From assembly GCA_023356605.1 (NCBI GenBank), contig JAKQYE010000042.1:1-32264 (forward strand): 32,264 nucleotides of DNA. Reading direction: 5' to 3'. Each line of letters opens with the position of its first letter. The first letter of the stretch is position 1. This document shows, in pieces, positions 1-9,800 of this stretch. Made by a program: the position numbers and the translations under genes. The DNA comes from Trichodesmium sp. MAG_R02 (GTDB lineage: Bacteria; Cyanobacteriota; Cyanobacteriia; Cyanobacteriales; Microcoleaceae). The notes under the pieces were generated by a model. The model saw only the letters and a list, made by a program, of their open reading frames with translations. It was not told where the DNA came from and did not search any database.

Positions 1-854
1 GTCCTCTACGAGAATATGTTGATAAGTTTTAGCTAATAATGTAGTGGTTTTTTGCAGAAAATCTTCTCGAACATTTGCTATATAGAGATGCTTTTTTCTT
101 AGTTTCTGGTAATATTTAACCCCATTTTTTGATGCTTCTATTCCAGCACGACGGTTGCCTACCACCTTATTCGTGTTTCTCCACTGTATCAATCCTTGCT
201 TTATTTTCGCTCTTTTCATGGAAGATGGAGTCTCAAAGGTGTTTGGGTCACTAAGAGTAGCAAAAGTTTTTATTCCTAAATCCATTCCTACTTTTTGATG
301 CCTGTGTTTCATCTGGTGGTATCTTGCCAGCTAAAAAAGTCGCAAAACTTACATACCATTCAGGTGCAACTCTAGATATAGTAAAGGTCTGAGAAACACA
401 GTTGATTTGGGATAGCTTCTTTGAATCTGAAAGTTCCCAACGTAGGAATCTTTATTTTTTTTCCCTCCGTAACTAATACCTTGCCATTAGAAGTATCTAC
501 TGTAAAACTACAGTGATGTTTTTTCTTTTTAAAACGAGGTAACTCTGCTTTGATTTTAGGCTCTCTCCAACGGGAAAATGCTTTTTTCACCTTGCCAAAA
601 GCATTCTGATAGATGCCAGATGAATATTTATTTGTCCATAAATATTCTGTCTGCTTTTTCGGCCATATTTGTCAAGGCTTTCTTGATAGCATCTAACCGT
701 TTTGAGTCACTGCCAGCGATCAGCGCGAATTACCCAGGTAGCTTTGAGCCACAGATAATCCATAATTGTACACAAACCTAGAAAAGCCAGCACAGCCAGC
801 AAAAAAGCTCTTCTCTTTGTTATTGAGCTTTAATTCTCTTTTGATTGCGTACAT
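1..854 (-). pseudogene. tnpB: IS200/IS605-type TnpB transposase relic, cut by window edge
   Basis: A TnpB (RNA-guided nuclease of IS200/IS605 elements) can be read on the minus strand only by changing frame several times. It starts at an ATG at 854-852 preceded by an AGAGG ribosome site and gives MYAIKRELKLNNKEK..., then runs into a stop. A central block (about 590-372) contains FKKKKHHCSFTVDTSNGKV. The next block (about 290-1) contains VGMDLGIKTFATLSD, the first RuvC aspartate motif of the family, followed by an arginine/lysine-rich helix region. The C-terminal zinc finger and last catalytic residues lie outside the window. Frameshifts and in-frame stops make it inactive as it stands. The identification rests on motif recall; the break points are approximate. 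Confidence 0.85.
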
Positions 855-1087
855 AGTTACCTCTTCGACATTACTCAGAGCTAATACCTCGACGTCCCTC
901 GGTCCCGCTTCAAGGTAAGGAAAAATACTGGGAGTTTATAGAAAAATAGTCCCCAGGTTCCCAGTTTAGTTATAGCTTAGGAACGATAATTTTGTTATCT
1001 ACACAAGTTAAATTGGCTAAACTCCATATCATCTGATTTTTTTGACAATAATTATGGACTTTATTTAATTCTCTGCTTAATCTAATT

Positions 1088-1282
1088 TTATTCAACTGTA
1101 TGTCCAGCAGAAGCAATTACTTGTTTAATGGAGTCTTCAGATGCTTTAGTTTCTACTATAACTATCTTTTGCTCCACATCTATTTGGACATTAGCTGTAG
1201 ACTCGTGATTTTTGATTGCTTTAGTAATAGTATCTGCACATCCACTACAAGCAATAGATGGAACTTTTAATTGTATTGCCAT
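1088..1282 (-). CDS. Small HMA-domain metal-binding protein (CopZ/Atx1-like)
   Basis: A 64-residue protein made of a single heavy-metal-associated domain. It begins MAIQLKVPSIACSGC, with the metal-binding Cys12-x-x-Cys15 pair in the usual loop between strand 1 and helix 1, and ends in a short beta-alpha-beta tail, which is the normal length for the family. Members bind Cu(I) or similar soft metals in the cytosol and pass them to P-type ATPases. I chose the ATG at 1282: a longer reading from a TTG at 1372 adds 30 residues that do not belong to the fold. No Shine-Dalgarno sequence is evident. No copper ATPase is adjacent, so the partner is unknown; the downstream neighbour is the dead tnpB. Confidence 0.8.
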   Translation of the reverse strand: MAIQLKVPSIACSGCADTITKAIKNHESTANVQIDVEQKIVIVETKASEDSIKQVIASAGHTVE

Positions 1283-1785
1283 ATTAAAAAAATTAGTTAT
1301 TTGACATACTTTTATACCAACTTTACAGTGTAGTATAGAATTCTCATTTCCTACTCTTAGTATTCCCTCCAATTCTAGGAGCTTTCAGAGATGAACCTAC
1401 CCTCTAGCTAAAATTTTTTTACCCATGGGTATAGCAGTAGTTATAAATTTCTGGAATCAGAATTAAAAGGAAGAAGGAAAAAGGAATACCGAAGTTGAAG
1501 TAAATTTTGAAAAACAGAAAAAAATGATAGAGATAGCTGCCTAAAATGAATTAGAGTAACTCTTTAATTAACTACCTGTGGGCGACATACACCTAGTGAA
1601 GTGCATTCTTCTTTGGAAAAGATTATAATACCAACAGCAAAAAAATAATGTTACAAACAATACCGTATTATAGTGGACAAATGATGTCGAAGTCCTAACT
1701 AGTAAAAAATATTATTTATCTACCGTTGTAGAAAGCAGCTTTTGGCAACAAGGTTTTGAAGTCCAGAAATTGCCGAAAACCCTAT
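1283..1785. other. Intergenic stretch with no recognised gene
   Basis: About 500 bp between the HMA gene and msrP. It is AT-rich and I recognise no RNA, mobile-element end or clear terminator. A short plus-strand open stretch at 1674-1797 has no good start codon and follows an in-frame stop, so I do not call it. Confidence 0.4.
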
Positions 1786-2772
1786 TTAGCTATAAAGACG
1801 AGTAACATATTCTTCGTAGCCATTGTAAAGTAAAGTCGGCCGTTTTTCCCAAGACCAACTAGCACCATCACTAACTATTCTTTCTGTTGCTTGTGACCAT
1901 CGAGGGTGAGGAACTTCAGGATTAACATTTGCTTCAAAAGCATATTCATTTGGGATCAAAGTATTCCAAAATGTTGCAGGTCTGTGTTCTACAAATTCAA
2001 TTTTGACAATAGATTTTGCTCCCTTAAAACCATACTTCCAAGGAATAACTTCTCTCAAAGGCGCTCCATTTTGTTTAGGCAATGATTTACCATACATTCC
2101 CATAGCAAAAAAAGCTAATTCGTTAGTCATTTCATCTATTCTTAAGCCTTCCGTATAAGGCCAAGGGTAGCCAGTCGCCCAAAAACCAGGGCCTTTAGTA
2201 ATTTCTGTGTCATAAAAAGATGTAAAACGAACATATTTTGCTTTTGATGTTGGCTCCACATCAGCTACTAATAACTTCATAGGAAAACCAAGCCAAGGTA
2301 TTACCATTGCCCAGGCTTCAACACACCGAAATCGATATATTCTTTCTTCGAGAGGAAACTTTTTTTGTAGTTCATCTATGTCATAAATGCGAGAATTTTT
2401 GACTAAACCTGTAACTTCAACTTTCCAATTTTCCGTAGGTAAATTTTGGGCATTTTCCCAAATAGATTTATTACCACCAAATTCATAAAAATTGTTATAT
2501 TTTGTGGCTAAAATTTCATCAGTTATGGGTCTTTGAACTTTAGCAAAGTTGAGATTAGGTGTAAAATTCCCAATATTTGGTGAAGTTAGTGTTCCTAAGA
2601 TTTGAGGTTTTGTTGAGTTCTCAGTACAACTGGTAAGAGTAGATAAAGCAGTAGCACTTATACCAGCACCGATTAAATTTTTCATAAACCGACGGCGGTT
2701 CAAATAAGCTTTTTCTGTTGTAATTTCTGTTTCTGAAATTTCCCAAGATTTTTTGATGCGGATTAGGGGCAT
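1786..2772 (-). CDS. msrP: MsrP/YedY-like periplasmic methionine-sulfoxide reductase, molybdopterin subunit
   Basis: A 328-residue oxidoreductase of the sulfite-oxidase molybdopterin fold. In characterised bacteria MsrP repairs oxidised methionines in exported proteins, taking electrons from the membrane haem protein MsrQ. The N terminus MPLIRIKKSWEISE is typical of MsrP and is followed by a twin-arginine motif NRRRFM (residues 25-30) and a hydrophobic stretch ending LSTLTSC, so Tat export is expected. The cofactor-ligating cysteine is Cys150 in YRFRCVEAWAMVIPW. Downstream GFWATGYPWPYTEGLRIDEM and IPWKYGFKGAKSIVKIEFV are also family-like, and length is normal. No msrQ lies next to it, so the electron donor is either elsewhere or different. 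The ATG start at 2772 keeps the conserved N terminus. Confidence 0.9.
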   Translation of the reverse strand: MPLIRIKKSWEISETEITTEKAYLNRRRFMKNLIGAGISATALSTLTSCTENSTKPQILGTLTSPNIGNFTPNLNFAKVQRPITDEILATKYNNFYEFGGNKSIWENAQNLPTENWKVEVTGLVKNSRIYDIDELQKKFPLEERIYRFRCVEAWAMVIPWLGFPMKLLVADVEPTSKAKYVRFTSFYDTEITKGPGFWATGYPWPYTEGLRIDEMTNELAFFAMGMYGKSLPKQNGAPLREVIPWKYGFKGAKSIVKIEFVEHRPATFWNTLIPNEYAFEANVNPEVPHPRWSQATERIVSDGASWSWEKRPTLLYNGYEEYVTRLYS

Positions 2773-3382
2773 AATTAATTGTCAGTTGCTATGAGTTTTA
2801 GCACGAATGCGGAAAAATTGCTACTTTTATACTTAGTTTATATTTATCAGGACTTATGCAGCTACCAAAATATCTAGTAGAGGTTGGTTAACAACTCTTA
2901 ACTCCTACTATATATGTATAATTTTATTTTTTGCCTAAGTCTCATTTATAATATATACAATATTTCTCAAATTGGCGAAATACACAAATTTTAGATTTTA
3001 GGGATTAGGGAGTAAGGAGTAGTAATTTGGGAAACAGGGAATAGAAAAAAAGAAAAACAACTTATTTGCAGAACTTACGCCTAGGCACTAAATGTAGTGT
3101 GAGATGAGAAAAAACAAAAATATACCATATGTGGCGATACTGCCTAAATCCTAATATGCTTAAATAATAAACGACCAAATTAAATCGATATTTTTTTGAC
3201 CCAAAAATCCTTCAAACCATTAATTTCTCAAAGTTACATTCATAATTTATTAGCTCCTGGAAGTTTTTATGTGTAATTTTTAACTACCATACACTTATGC
3301 AAATACTAAACATTCCATTATGTTTGTGGCTAAAATCTAATAAATATTATTATAGAATAAATATGCTAATTGATTGCTGATT
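2773..3382. other. Intergenic region between divergent msrP and kinase genes
   Basis: About 600 bp that should hold the promoters of the two divergent genes, though I cannot point to convincing -10/-35 boxes. It contains a half copy of the CAGGACTTACGC-type repeat end near 2849, a degraded full copy at 3069-3153, and a purine-rich run (gggattagggagtaaggag) at about 3001. Nothing else is recognised. Confidence 0.5.
3069..3153. repeat. Degraded MITE copy, CAGGACTTACGC family (GGCAC-type core)
   Basis: It starts CAGAACTTACGCCTAGGCAC and ends ATACTGCCTAAATCCTA, imperfect inverted ends. The core, with atgtagtg, atataccatat and gtggcgatactg, matches the inner element at 31079-31168. It is therefore an older, mutated copy of the same small non-autonomous element. 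Confidence 0.6.
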
Positions 3383-5416
3383 ATGAATTATCGCATCAAT
3401 CCTCACAACCAAAACCCAGAAGATGCTGACAAGAACATTGTCAGTCAAAATGAGACAATAGGGAAAATATCTAAATGTCCACCTATACTTAAAGAACGCT
3501 ACCAAGTCATCAAGCCCTTGAGTGAAAGTATATGGAATCATACATTTCTCGCCATTGACCAAGATAAACCTTCTAAACCACCCTGTATTATCAAAGAATT
3601 TGTCAATCTAGACCACAGAAAAGACATAGTTTTTCAGGGTCAAGAAGTTATTCCGACATTTTTGAGCTGTGACCCAGTACAGCTAGACAAAATCGGCAAA
3701 CATCCCCAGCTCCCAGAACTATTAGCATCTGTAGAACATGATGGCCACCGTTATTTAGTACAAGAATATATTCAAGGTTCAAATCTGGCCACAGAACTCA
3801 TACAACATGGTGTCTTTAGTGAAAGTAGAATTTGGCAAGTATTAAATCAATTATTACCAGTTTTAGAGTTCATCCACAACCATGACTTGATTCATGGAGA
3901 TATTAAACCAGAAAATATTATTTGTCGGACAAAACAAAGAACAAATACTCAGGAATTTGTTTTAGTTGATTTTGGGGTAACTATCTCTGCTACTGGAAAT
4001 TTATTATCCATAGGAAGTATTAATGGTTCTGCTGAATATGCTGCCCCAGAACAAACCCAGGGAAAGGTATACCCTAATAGTGACATATATAGTTTAGGTG
4101 TAACTTGTCTGCATCTATTAACAATGGTTTCACCTTTTGAACTGTTTGATATTAAAACAGAAAAGTGGGTGTGGCGAGACTATTTGAAACATCCCGTTAG
4201 TAGACATCTGGGTCGTATCTTAGATAAAATGGTCCAACGAGACCATCGTCAAAGATATCAGTCTGTAGTGGAAATTATTAAAGAGATCAGGTACGGACCT
4301 ACCCCGGCAGATGTTATACTGCAGAAACCAAACTGGAATGTAACTGTTTGGGGAGCAATGGCGATCGCTATGTTATCATTAGTCATTAGTTATCGTGTAC
4401 CATCTCCCAAACCTCGGCAATCACTTTCTCCATCCCCCAAAACTACTACTATCCCTACAAGCAAACTCCCGTCGCTACAACCATATACAGGAATAGGAGA
4501 CCAACTTTCTCCATTGCGAACTTTGGCAACAACTTCTGGTCCAGTATGGTCCATAACAACTAACCCTGATGGTCGTATTGTTGCTAGTGGTACTACAGAT
4601 GGGAGTATTCAACTATTGCATTTGACTAGCGGGGAAAATTTGGGTAAATTATCAGGACATGACGGACCGGTATTTTCTGTTGCTATTAGTCCAGATGGTC
4701 GTACTCTTGTTAGTGCTAGTGCTGATGGGAAGATAAAAATTTGGGACCTCTACACTCATAGATTGAAAAAGACCTTGTCTGGTCATCTTAAAGATGTTTG
4801 GTCTGTAGCTATTAGTCCAGACGGCAGTACGATCGCCAGTGTCAGTAAAGACAAAACTATTAAACTGTGGGATATCAGGAGTGGTCTCCTGTTGCATACT
4901 CTTTATGGACATTTAGATGAAGTTCAGTCTGTTGCTTTTAGTTCTGATGGCAAAACCTTAGCTAGTGGCAGCAATGATGGTACTGTCAAACTATGGAATT
5001 GGCATAATGCTAGACTGGTAAGTACGCTGAAGGGACACCGGAGACCTATTTGGTCGGTTGCTATTAGTCCTGATGGTAATACTTTAGCTAGTGGTAGCTG
5101 GGATAATACAATTAAACTTTGGGATCTTAATGGTAATAGTCGTCAACGAGTAATCAGGCGTTCTCAACGAACTTTGATTGGTCATTTTGAGAAAGTGCAA
5201 TCTCTCCAGTTTAGTCCGGATGGTGATACCTTAGCTAGTGGAGATTTTGGCGGTACGATCAAACTCTGGCAAATTAATACAGGCGGTTTGATCGGAACCC
5301 TTAAAGGACATTCTTCTTTGGTGAATTTAACTTTTGACCCTCGAGGCAAAACATTAATTAGTGGCAGTTTTGATGATACAATTAAGGTATGGCGCTTTTC
5401 TCCTTCCAGATTCTAA
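3383..5416 (+). CDS. Membrane-anchored Ser/Thr protein kinase with seven WD40 repeats
   Basis: A 677-residue protein if started at the ATG at 3383; a TTG nine bases upstream is less likely. The kinase domain spans about residues 38-310: Lys71 in PPCIIKEF, catalytic loop LIHGDIKPEN with Asp173, DFG at 196-198, and YAAPEQTQG as the activation-segment APE motif. The glycine-rich loop is degenerate (KPLSESIWNHTF instead of GxGxxG), and the catalytic loop has HGD rather than HRD, as in many bacterial kinases. One transmembrane helix lies at about 319-338, followed by a Ser/Pro-rich linker and seven WD40 blades (about 380-677; e.g. SVAISPDGRTLVSASADG). Topology is probably a cytosolic kinase and an exported propeller. 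Such proteins are taken to be signal transducers; the ligand and substrates are unknown. It is alone, with a hairpin just downstream. Confidence 0.9.
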   Translation: MNYRINPHNQNPEDADKNIVSQNETIGKISKCPPILKERYQVIKPLSESIWNHTFLAIDQDKPSKPPCIIKEFVNLDHRKDIVFQGQEVIPTFLSCDPVQLDKIGKHPQLPELLASVEHDGHRYLVQEYIQGSNLATELIQHGVFSESRIWQVLNQLLPVLEFIHNHDLIHGDIKPENIICRTKQRTNTQEFVLVDFGVTISATGNLLSIGSINGSAEYAAPEQTQGKVYPNSDIYSLGVTCLHLLTMVSPFELFDIKTEKWVWRDYLKHPVSRHLGRILDKMVQRDHRQRYQSVVEIIKEIRYGPTPADVILQKPNWNVTVWGAMAIAMLSLVISYRVPSPKPRQSLSPSPKTTTIPTSKLPSLQPYTGIGDQLSPLRTLATTSGPVWSITTNPDGRIVASGTTDGSIQLLHLTSGENLGKLSGHDGPVFSVAISPDGRTLVSASADGKIKIWDLYTHRLKKTLSGHLKDVWSVAISPDGSTIASVSKDKTIKLWDIRSGLLLHTLYGHLDEVQSVAFSSDGKTLASGSNDGTVKLWNWHNARLVSTLKGHRRPIWSVAISPDGNTLASGSWDNTIKLWDLNGNSRQRVIRRSQRTLIGHFEKVQSLQFSPDGDTLASGDFGGTIKLWQINTGGLIGTLKGHSSLVNLTFDPRGKTLISGSFDDTIKVWRFSPSRF

Positions 5417-5452
5417 AGTTTTTTGGATGACAACTACCTAATATTATAGAAT

Positions 5453-5493
5453 CAATTGTAGGGATGTTCCATCGAATATCCCTACAAAAATTG
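5453..5493. terminator. Hairpin downstream of the kinase gene
   Basis: The arms caattgtagggat and atccctacaaaaattg pair with a short loop 37 bp after the kinase stop. It could act as a terminator, but there is no clean U-run. The gtaggga...tccctac palindrome also recurs inside the 103-bp MITEs and at about 10760, so it may be a repeat fragment. Confidence 0.45.
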
Positions 5494-5680
5494 TTATCAT
5501 GGCTATTTATAGTGGGTTTCACTTCATGACTACAAAACTTCTGCTCTCAGCATAAGTGCCTTTCATATCATGTATGGATAATCAGGTGCTCAAAAAGTAT
5601 ATAGTTTGTAGTTGGGCTTGAGCCATAATTGTAGATAGGGCTAAAACTCTGCTAGGAACTTTAATTATAATTATAACTAT

Positions 5681-5783
5681 CAGGACTTACGCAAAGAAAC
5701 CAGGTTTTGACAGTAAATCATTGTTTTTAACACATAAATATCTAGGAGGAACCGGGTTTCTCAGTTTGCCTGCGTAAGTCGTG
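5681..5783. repeat. MITE, CAGGACTTACGC family
   Basis: It begins CAGGACTTACGCAAAG and ends CTGCGTAAGTCGTG, near-perfect inverted ends around a core with AACCAGGTTTT and AACCGGGTTTCTCAG, which form a second inner stem. ACTAT flanks both sides (aactat before, actatt after), a probable 5-bp target duplication. There is no coding capacity. The copy at 24394-24496 is very similar. Confidence 0.75.
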
Positions 5784-5813
5784 ACTATTTAACCAGACAT
5801 GATATTACATTCA

Positions 5814-5907
5814 CAGGAGTTACCCAGGCCTCGTAGATAATACCCTATCTGTAGAGGTTTAATGGCCATTATACCCTACAATATATGGTGTTTCTGGGTA
5901 AGTCCTG
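5814..5907. repeat. Divergent MITE with CAGGAGTTACCCAG ends
   Basis: The inverted ends CAGGAGTTACCCAG and CTGGGTAAGTCCTG enclose about 65 bp with inner complementary runs. The ends relate it to the CAGGACTTACGC family, but the core differs from the other copies. No target duplication is visible. Confidence 0.55.
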
Positions 5908-6125
5908 ATATAAAGACTTTGGCCTTTGCATGTGTGAAAAAAGTGTAAGCTTTTGGCTTCCCATAGCTGAGGATGTGAGCTTTTTAAACAGATAATTCCC
6001 TTTTCTCCCTACAGATATTCCATGGAATTTACCTGCCTATTCCTGACTCTTAATCTTAGCCATAATACTTCCGAATTACAAACACTATTTATCTCATTTT
6101 TTCTCTTAACTCAAAAACTGCTATA

Positions 6126-6635
6126 ATGGCTAAAATAAAATTCAAAATATTAATAATAAATCTATTAGTTTCACTAGCTTTTGCCAAACCTGTAGTTGCA
6201 TACATAAAGTGGCAAGCACAAACTTTAAAACGCTCAAGAGAATGTTTTTATTGTGACCTTTCCAATATCAACCTTAGTAATTCTAATTATAAAAAAATGG
6301 ATGTAACTGGCTCAGTATTAAAGAGTGCTGACTTCTCTAATACAAATCTTGAAGAAGCAAATTTTACGAATACAGATTTAACAGAAGCAGAATTCGATAG
6401 CGCCAACTTACAAGAAGCTAACTTGCAGAGGTCTATCCTCAAGAGAACCAACTTTTGGGGGGCGAATCTCCAGAATGCCAATTTACGGGGAGCTGATTTA
6501 ACGGAAACTATTTTTTGGAATGCTGATTTAAGAGAGGCAGATTTGCGGGATACTAATATAAATAATGCCAGCTTTATTGATGCTCAACTAAAAGGTGCAA
6601 TTTTACCCGATGGTACTGTATATCCTTACAAATAA
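6126..6635 (+). CDS. Exported pentapeptide-repeat protein
   Basis: A 169-residue protein. Residues 1-25 form a signal peptide (MAKIKFKILIINLLVSLAF...VVAY), so the product is probably periplasmic, luminal or outer. Residues about 45-160 are pentapeptide repeats of the A(D/N)LxX type (ANLQEANLQ, ANLRGADLTE, ADLREADLRD), which fold as a right-handed square beta helix. The segment before the repeats has a CFYCDLSN motif, seen in secreted cyanobacterial pentapeptide proteins as a short lead-in. The C terminus GAILPDGTVYPYK is the usual cap. The biochemical role of these cyanobacterial proteins is mostly unknown. It is transcribed convergently with the NACHT gene and has no obvious operon partner. 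Confidence 0.85.
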   Translation: MAKIKFKILIINLLVSLAFAKPVVAYIKWQAQTLKRSRECFYCDLSNINLSNSNYKKMDVTGSVLKSADFSNTNLEEANFTNTDLTEAEFDSANLQEANLQRSILKRTNFWGANLQNANLRGADLTETIFWNADLREADLRDTNINNASFIDAQLKGAILPDGTVYPYK

Positions 6636-6748
6636 TCATTGTTAGTAAATGTATAATTTTTCTTTTTTCCAGAGTAATATTTTTTCTATTTATCATGATC
6701 ATCTAACCTATATCTATTCTGTTCTGTACTATTTGATGTGACTTCAGT

Positions 6749-6766
6749 GGGTCAAATTTATGACCC
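6749..6766. terminator. Small inverted repeat between convergent genes
   Basis: gggtca-aattta-tgaccc is a perfect 6-bp stem in the gap between the convergent pentapeptide and NACHT genes. Position suggests a bidirectional terminator, but the stem is short and has no T-run, so this is weak. Confidence 0.25.
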
Positions 6767-6872
6767 TTAAGAATCTACGGGAATTTAGTCCATGGTGTGT
6801 CAAAGTCATGGATTTTATCTATGACTAATAGTATGCTTTTTTTACATATTAAATCCTTTTTATTTGATTAAG

Positions 6873-9800
6873 TTAATACTTTCTTAGGTCTGCGTCGTCT
6901 GCAGCAGGACATGATAATCCTTCTTCTTTAAAGTCTTCAATAATTGAAGGTAATTGCGGACCCCAGTAATCATCTTTTGACCATCTCTTTATCCAGTGTT
7001 TAGCCTCCCTAAATGAATTAGAATTTCTAGGTATTTTGCAGAAATTTTCCAATGCTTTATAAACTCTATTATCCTTAGCAAAAAGAATACCTTTATCAAT
7101 CAATTTTTCATTTTCTTGTTCATTTAATTTTTTATATTTCTGTTCATTTTTAGGCTGAATTTTATCCGGCATATTATTCTGTTCATTTCTAGTCTGAATT
7201 TTATCCGGCATATTATTCTGTTCAGATCTTAAATATACTAAAAATAAAATTACTAAAATAATAATGTATAACAGGAATATTCGCACTATCAAATGCCTCA
7301 ATTTGAATTGAGATATTAGTTTTTCATTATCAGACTTAAGAATATTTGCTTGTTTTTCTGACCATGTCTGCGAGTTAAGCCAAAATTTGAATTGAGATAT
7401 TAGTTTTTCATTATCAGACTTAAGAATATTTGCTTGTTTTTCTGACCATGTCTGCGAGTTAAATTTTTGTTCTTTATCTTCTTCTATTTTTTCTTCATTT
7501 GGATGATAATTTTGCTTTAGCTGCGACTCTGTTTTTTCTTTCTTAGGAATATTTGCTTGTTTTTCTGACCATGTCTGCGAATTAATTTTTTGTTCTTTAT
7601 CTTCTTCTATTTTTTCTTCATTTGGATGATAATTTTGCTTTGGCTGCAACTCTGTTTTTTCTTCCTTTTGAGTTGCTTGTTGAGAAAATGTATTACGCTG
7701 ATTCTCTAACTTCTCTAATCTAGATAATATATCAGAGCTCACCTTTCCCAAATCTATATTTTTGGAGAGGTCTATTGGTGGACTAGATTCTGTTTCTATT
7801 TGATCTTCTTTAAAATCATTTTTCTTCTCCTGCTTCAATGATGGACTCCGTAATTTTTCAAATGACCTTCTTAGATCTTCTGCTTCTTCAGGTATAAATA
7901 TTTGAGCTTGTTCGCATCTTTTTAAAACTTCTGAATACTTCTTTTCTTCGTATAGAAAATCACAATATATAAGCAGTACGATCGCTACCCATTCGTCTTT
8001 TTTTGTAGTCTTATCTGATTTCTCTACCAATTTTTTCACAAGAGAATACGGATCTTTTCTTTCCATGAAAACAGCTTTGAAAAGTTGGAAAAATTCATAG
8101 TCTTTATCAAACTCACCAGCAATTTTTAAAAGTTCAATCACAAAATTATTATTATAACGCCACCCTTCTACTAAATAGGGAATCATATCATTCCATATAT
8201 ACTCCACATTATCTTTACTACTTAGCCAGAATCTATGATAAAACCAATTAATTATAAAATCAGGAAACTCTTCGTTCCGAAAACGCTGTTTTGCTGTTGT
8301 TAGTTTTCCAGTTAAGTCTTCTATCTTATCCTGAAAATAATGTGCTGCCTTACGATTAAGATTTTTAGCTATTTTTTGAGATTCACTTTCATACTTGTTG
8401 AAATTATTTTCATTTCTCAGTGACAGTAAGTATTGTTTCGTAAACTTCTGATGTATCTCCTCTAGCTGTTGTTTTTCTGGCAAGATAAATGGGTAATTAT
8501 TGTATAATTCCTGTAATTTAGCATCTAGGTTTTCACAACCTAACATGAATTTCAGAAATTCAGGATTTGGACAATATGCTATGGCAAGTAAGTAAACCGC
8601 GCGTTTATCTTCCTTGTTTACACAGTAATGTAACAAACGTTGAACAGTTGTTGCCAAAATTTGTTCATCAGGACTCTTAGCTGCGATGGGCATGGGAACA
8701 TTATCAACACCTAATATTTCATCTAAAGAAACTACACCAAACATGGTAGCTATTTGCTCTATTATCCAAACATTTCCACCACTGTACTGATATATTTTTT
8801 CGGCTTCATTATCATTGATTTCAAAATATTTCTTTTCGCTAAAATATTCTTTAATTAGGGATTTATCAAATTCATCAAGAGAGTAGTTGACAACTTGATT
8901 TTTAAAATCGCTGTTATAGCCTTCAACATATACTAGCGATTTTAATTCCCCTAAAGATTTTATAGCTTCGTAACGTACATCTGGAGCAGGATGATCGAGT
9001 AACTTAGTTAATAGTTTAACTACTTGCTCTTTTTCGATTTTTCCAATCGCTTTTACGACTTGTTCTGGTTCTATTTCTAATTTAAATTTTTCAGATTTTT
9101 GGTTGAAGTTATCCTCTTGTTGATCAAAAAAATTAGAACCATAGTCGAAAGCAAAATAATCACGTAGTGTTAAATGCCGAAACTTACAGGTTGGAGTTTG
9201 GTTCTGATTATTAGCTTTTTCTTCAGATTCTAATAAATATAGATTTTTAGTCAAATCAATAAATTTTTTAATGTCTTCTTGATTTTGAATTACTTTATTG
9301 AAGTGTTCTGGCAAAATTTCATTATCATCTGGCTCGCGATCGCTCATCATTAATACAGCAATTTGACCTAATAATCTCTTGACTTTATTAAGTGACCATG
9401 GTATCGGTATTTTGGACTTTTTAGACTCTCTTTTGTACTGTTCTCTAACAAATTTATCGAGTAATTCTTCTAAATTACTGACTGCTTTATAAATAGCCTC
9501 TATCCCTTGAAAAATAGAAATCGGATTTTGTTGATAAATTGACACTAAAGTGGATGATAGAACATACAGCAAAAATGGAGTCCGAATTAATTCCAACAAA
9601 TCTTTGTTTACTTGAATAGTATTCCATAGTAAATCAAAATCAATTTTTTCACCATTTAAAGAATTATTCAGCTTTTTTTGATTAATCTCTTTCAAGTATG
9701 TTTTAATTTCATCATTTTTTAAACGGTTGAGAACAACTAACCCATGAAAAATATTCTTAAAATCCTTTTTTTCTTCCTGAATTTTGCGCCGTATTTCTTC

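Larger units (their letters stand above)
5417..6125. other. Repeat-filled intergenic region
   Basis: About 700 bp without a gene. It holds a long hairpin (5453-5493), a MITE copy at 5681-5783 and a second, divergent copy at 5814-5907. The remaining sequence is AT-rich and I see nothing further in it. Confidence 0.6.

Noticed and set aside
578-781. 67-residue plus-strand ORF
   Set aside because: It lies antisense across the decayed tnpB, whose recognisable protein motifs are on the minus strand.
1674-1797. Plus-strand open stretch of about 40 codons ending inside msrP's 3' end
   Set aside because: It follows an in-frame TAG, has no good start codon and matches no family I know.
3350-3562. 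70-residue minus-strand ORF over the kinase start
   Set aside because: Antisense to a well-supported kinase domain, low complexity and no motif.
7301-7670. Regular repeats as a possible CRISPR array
   Set aside because: The units are in-frame, adjoining coding repeats without unique spacers between short repeats.
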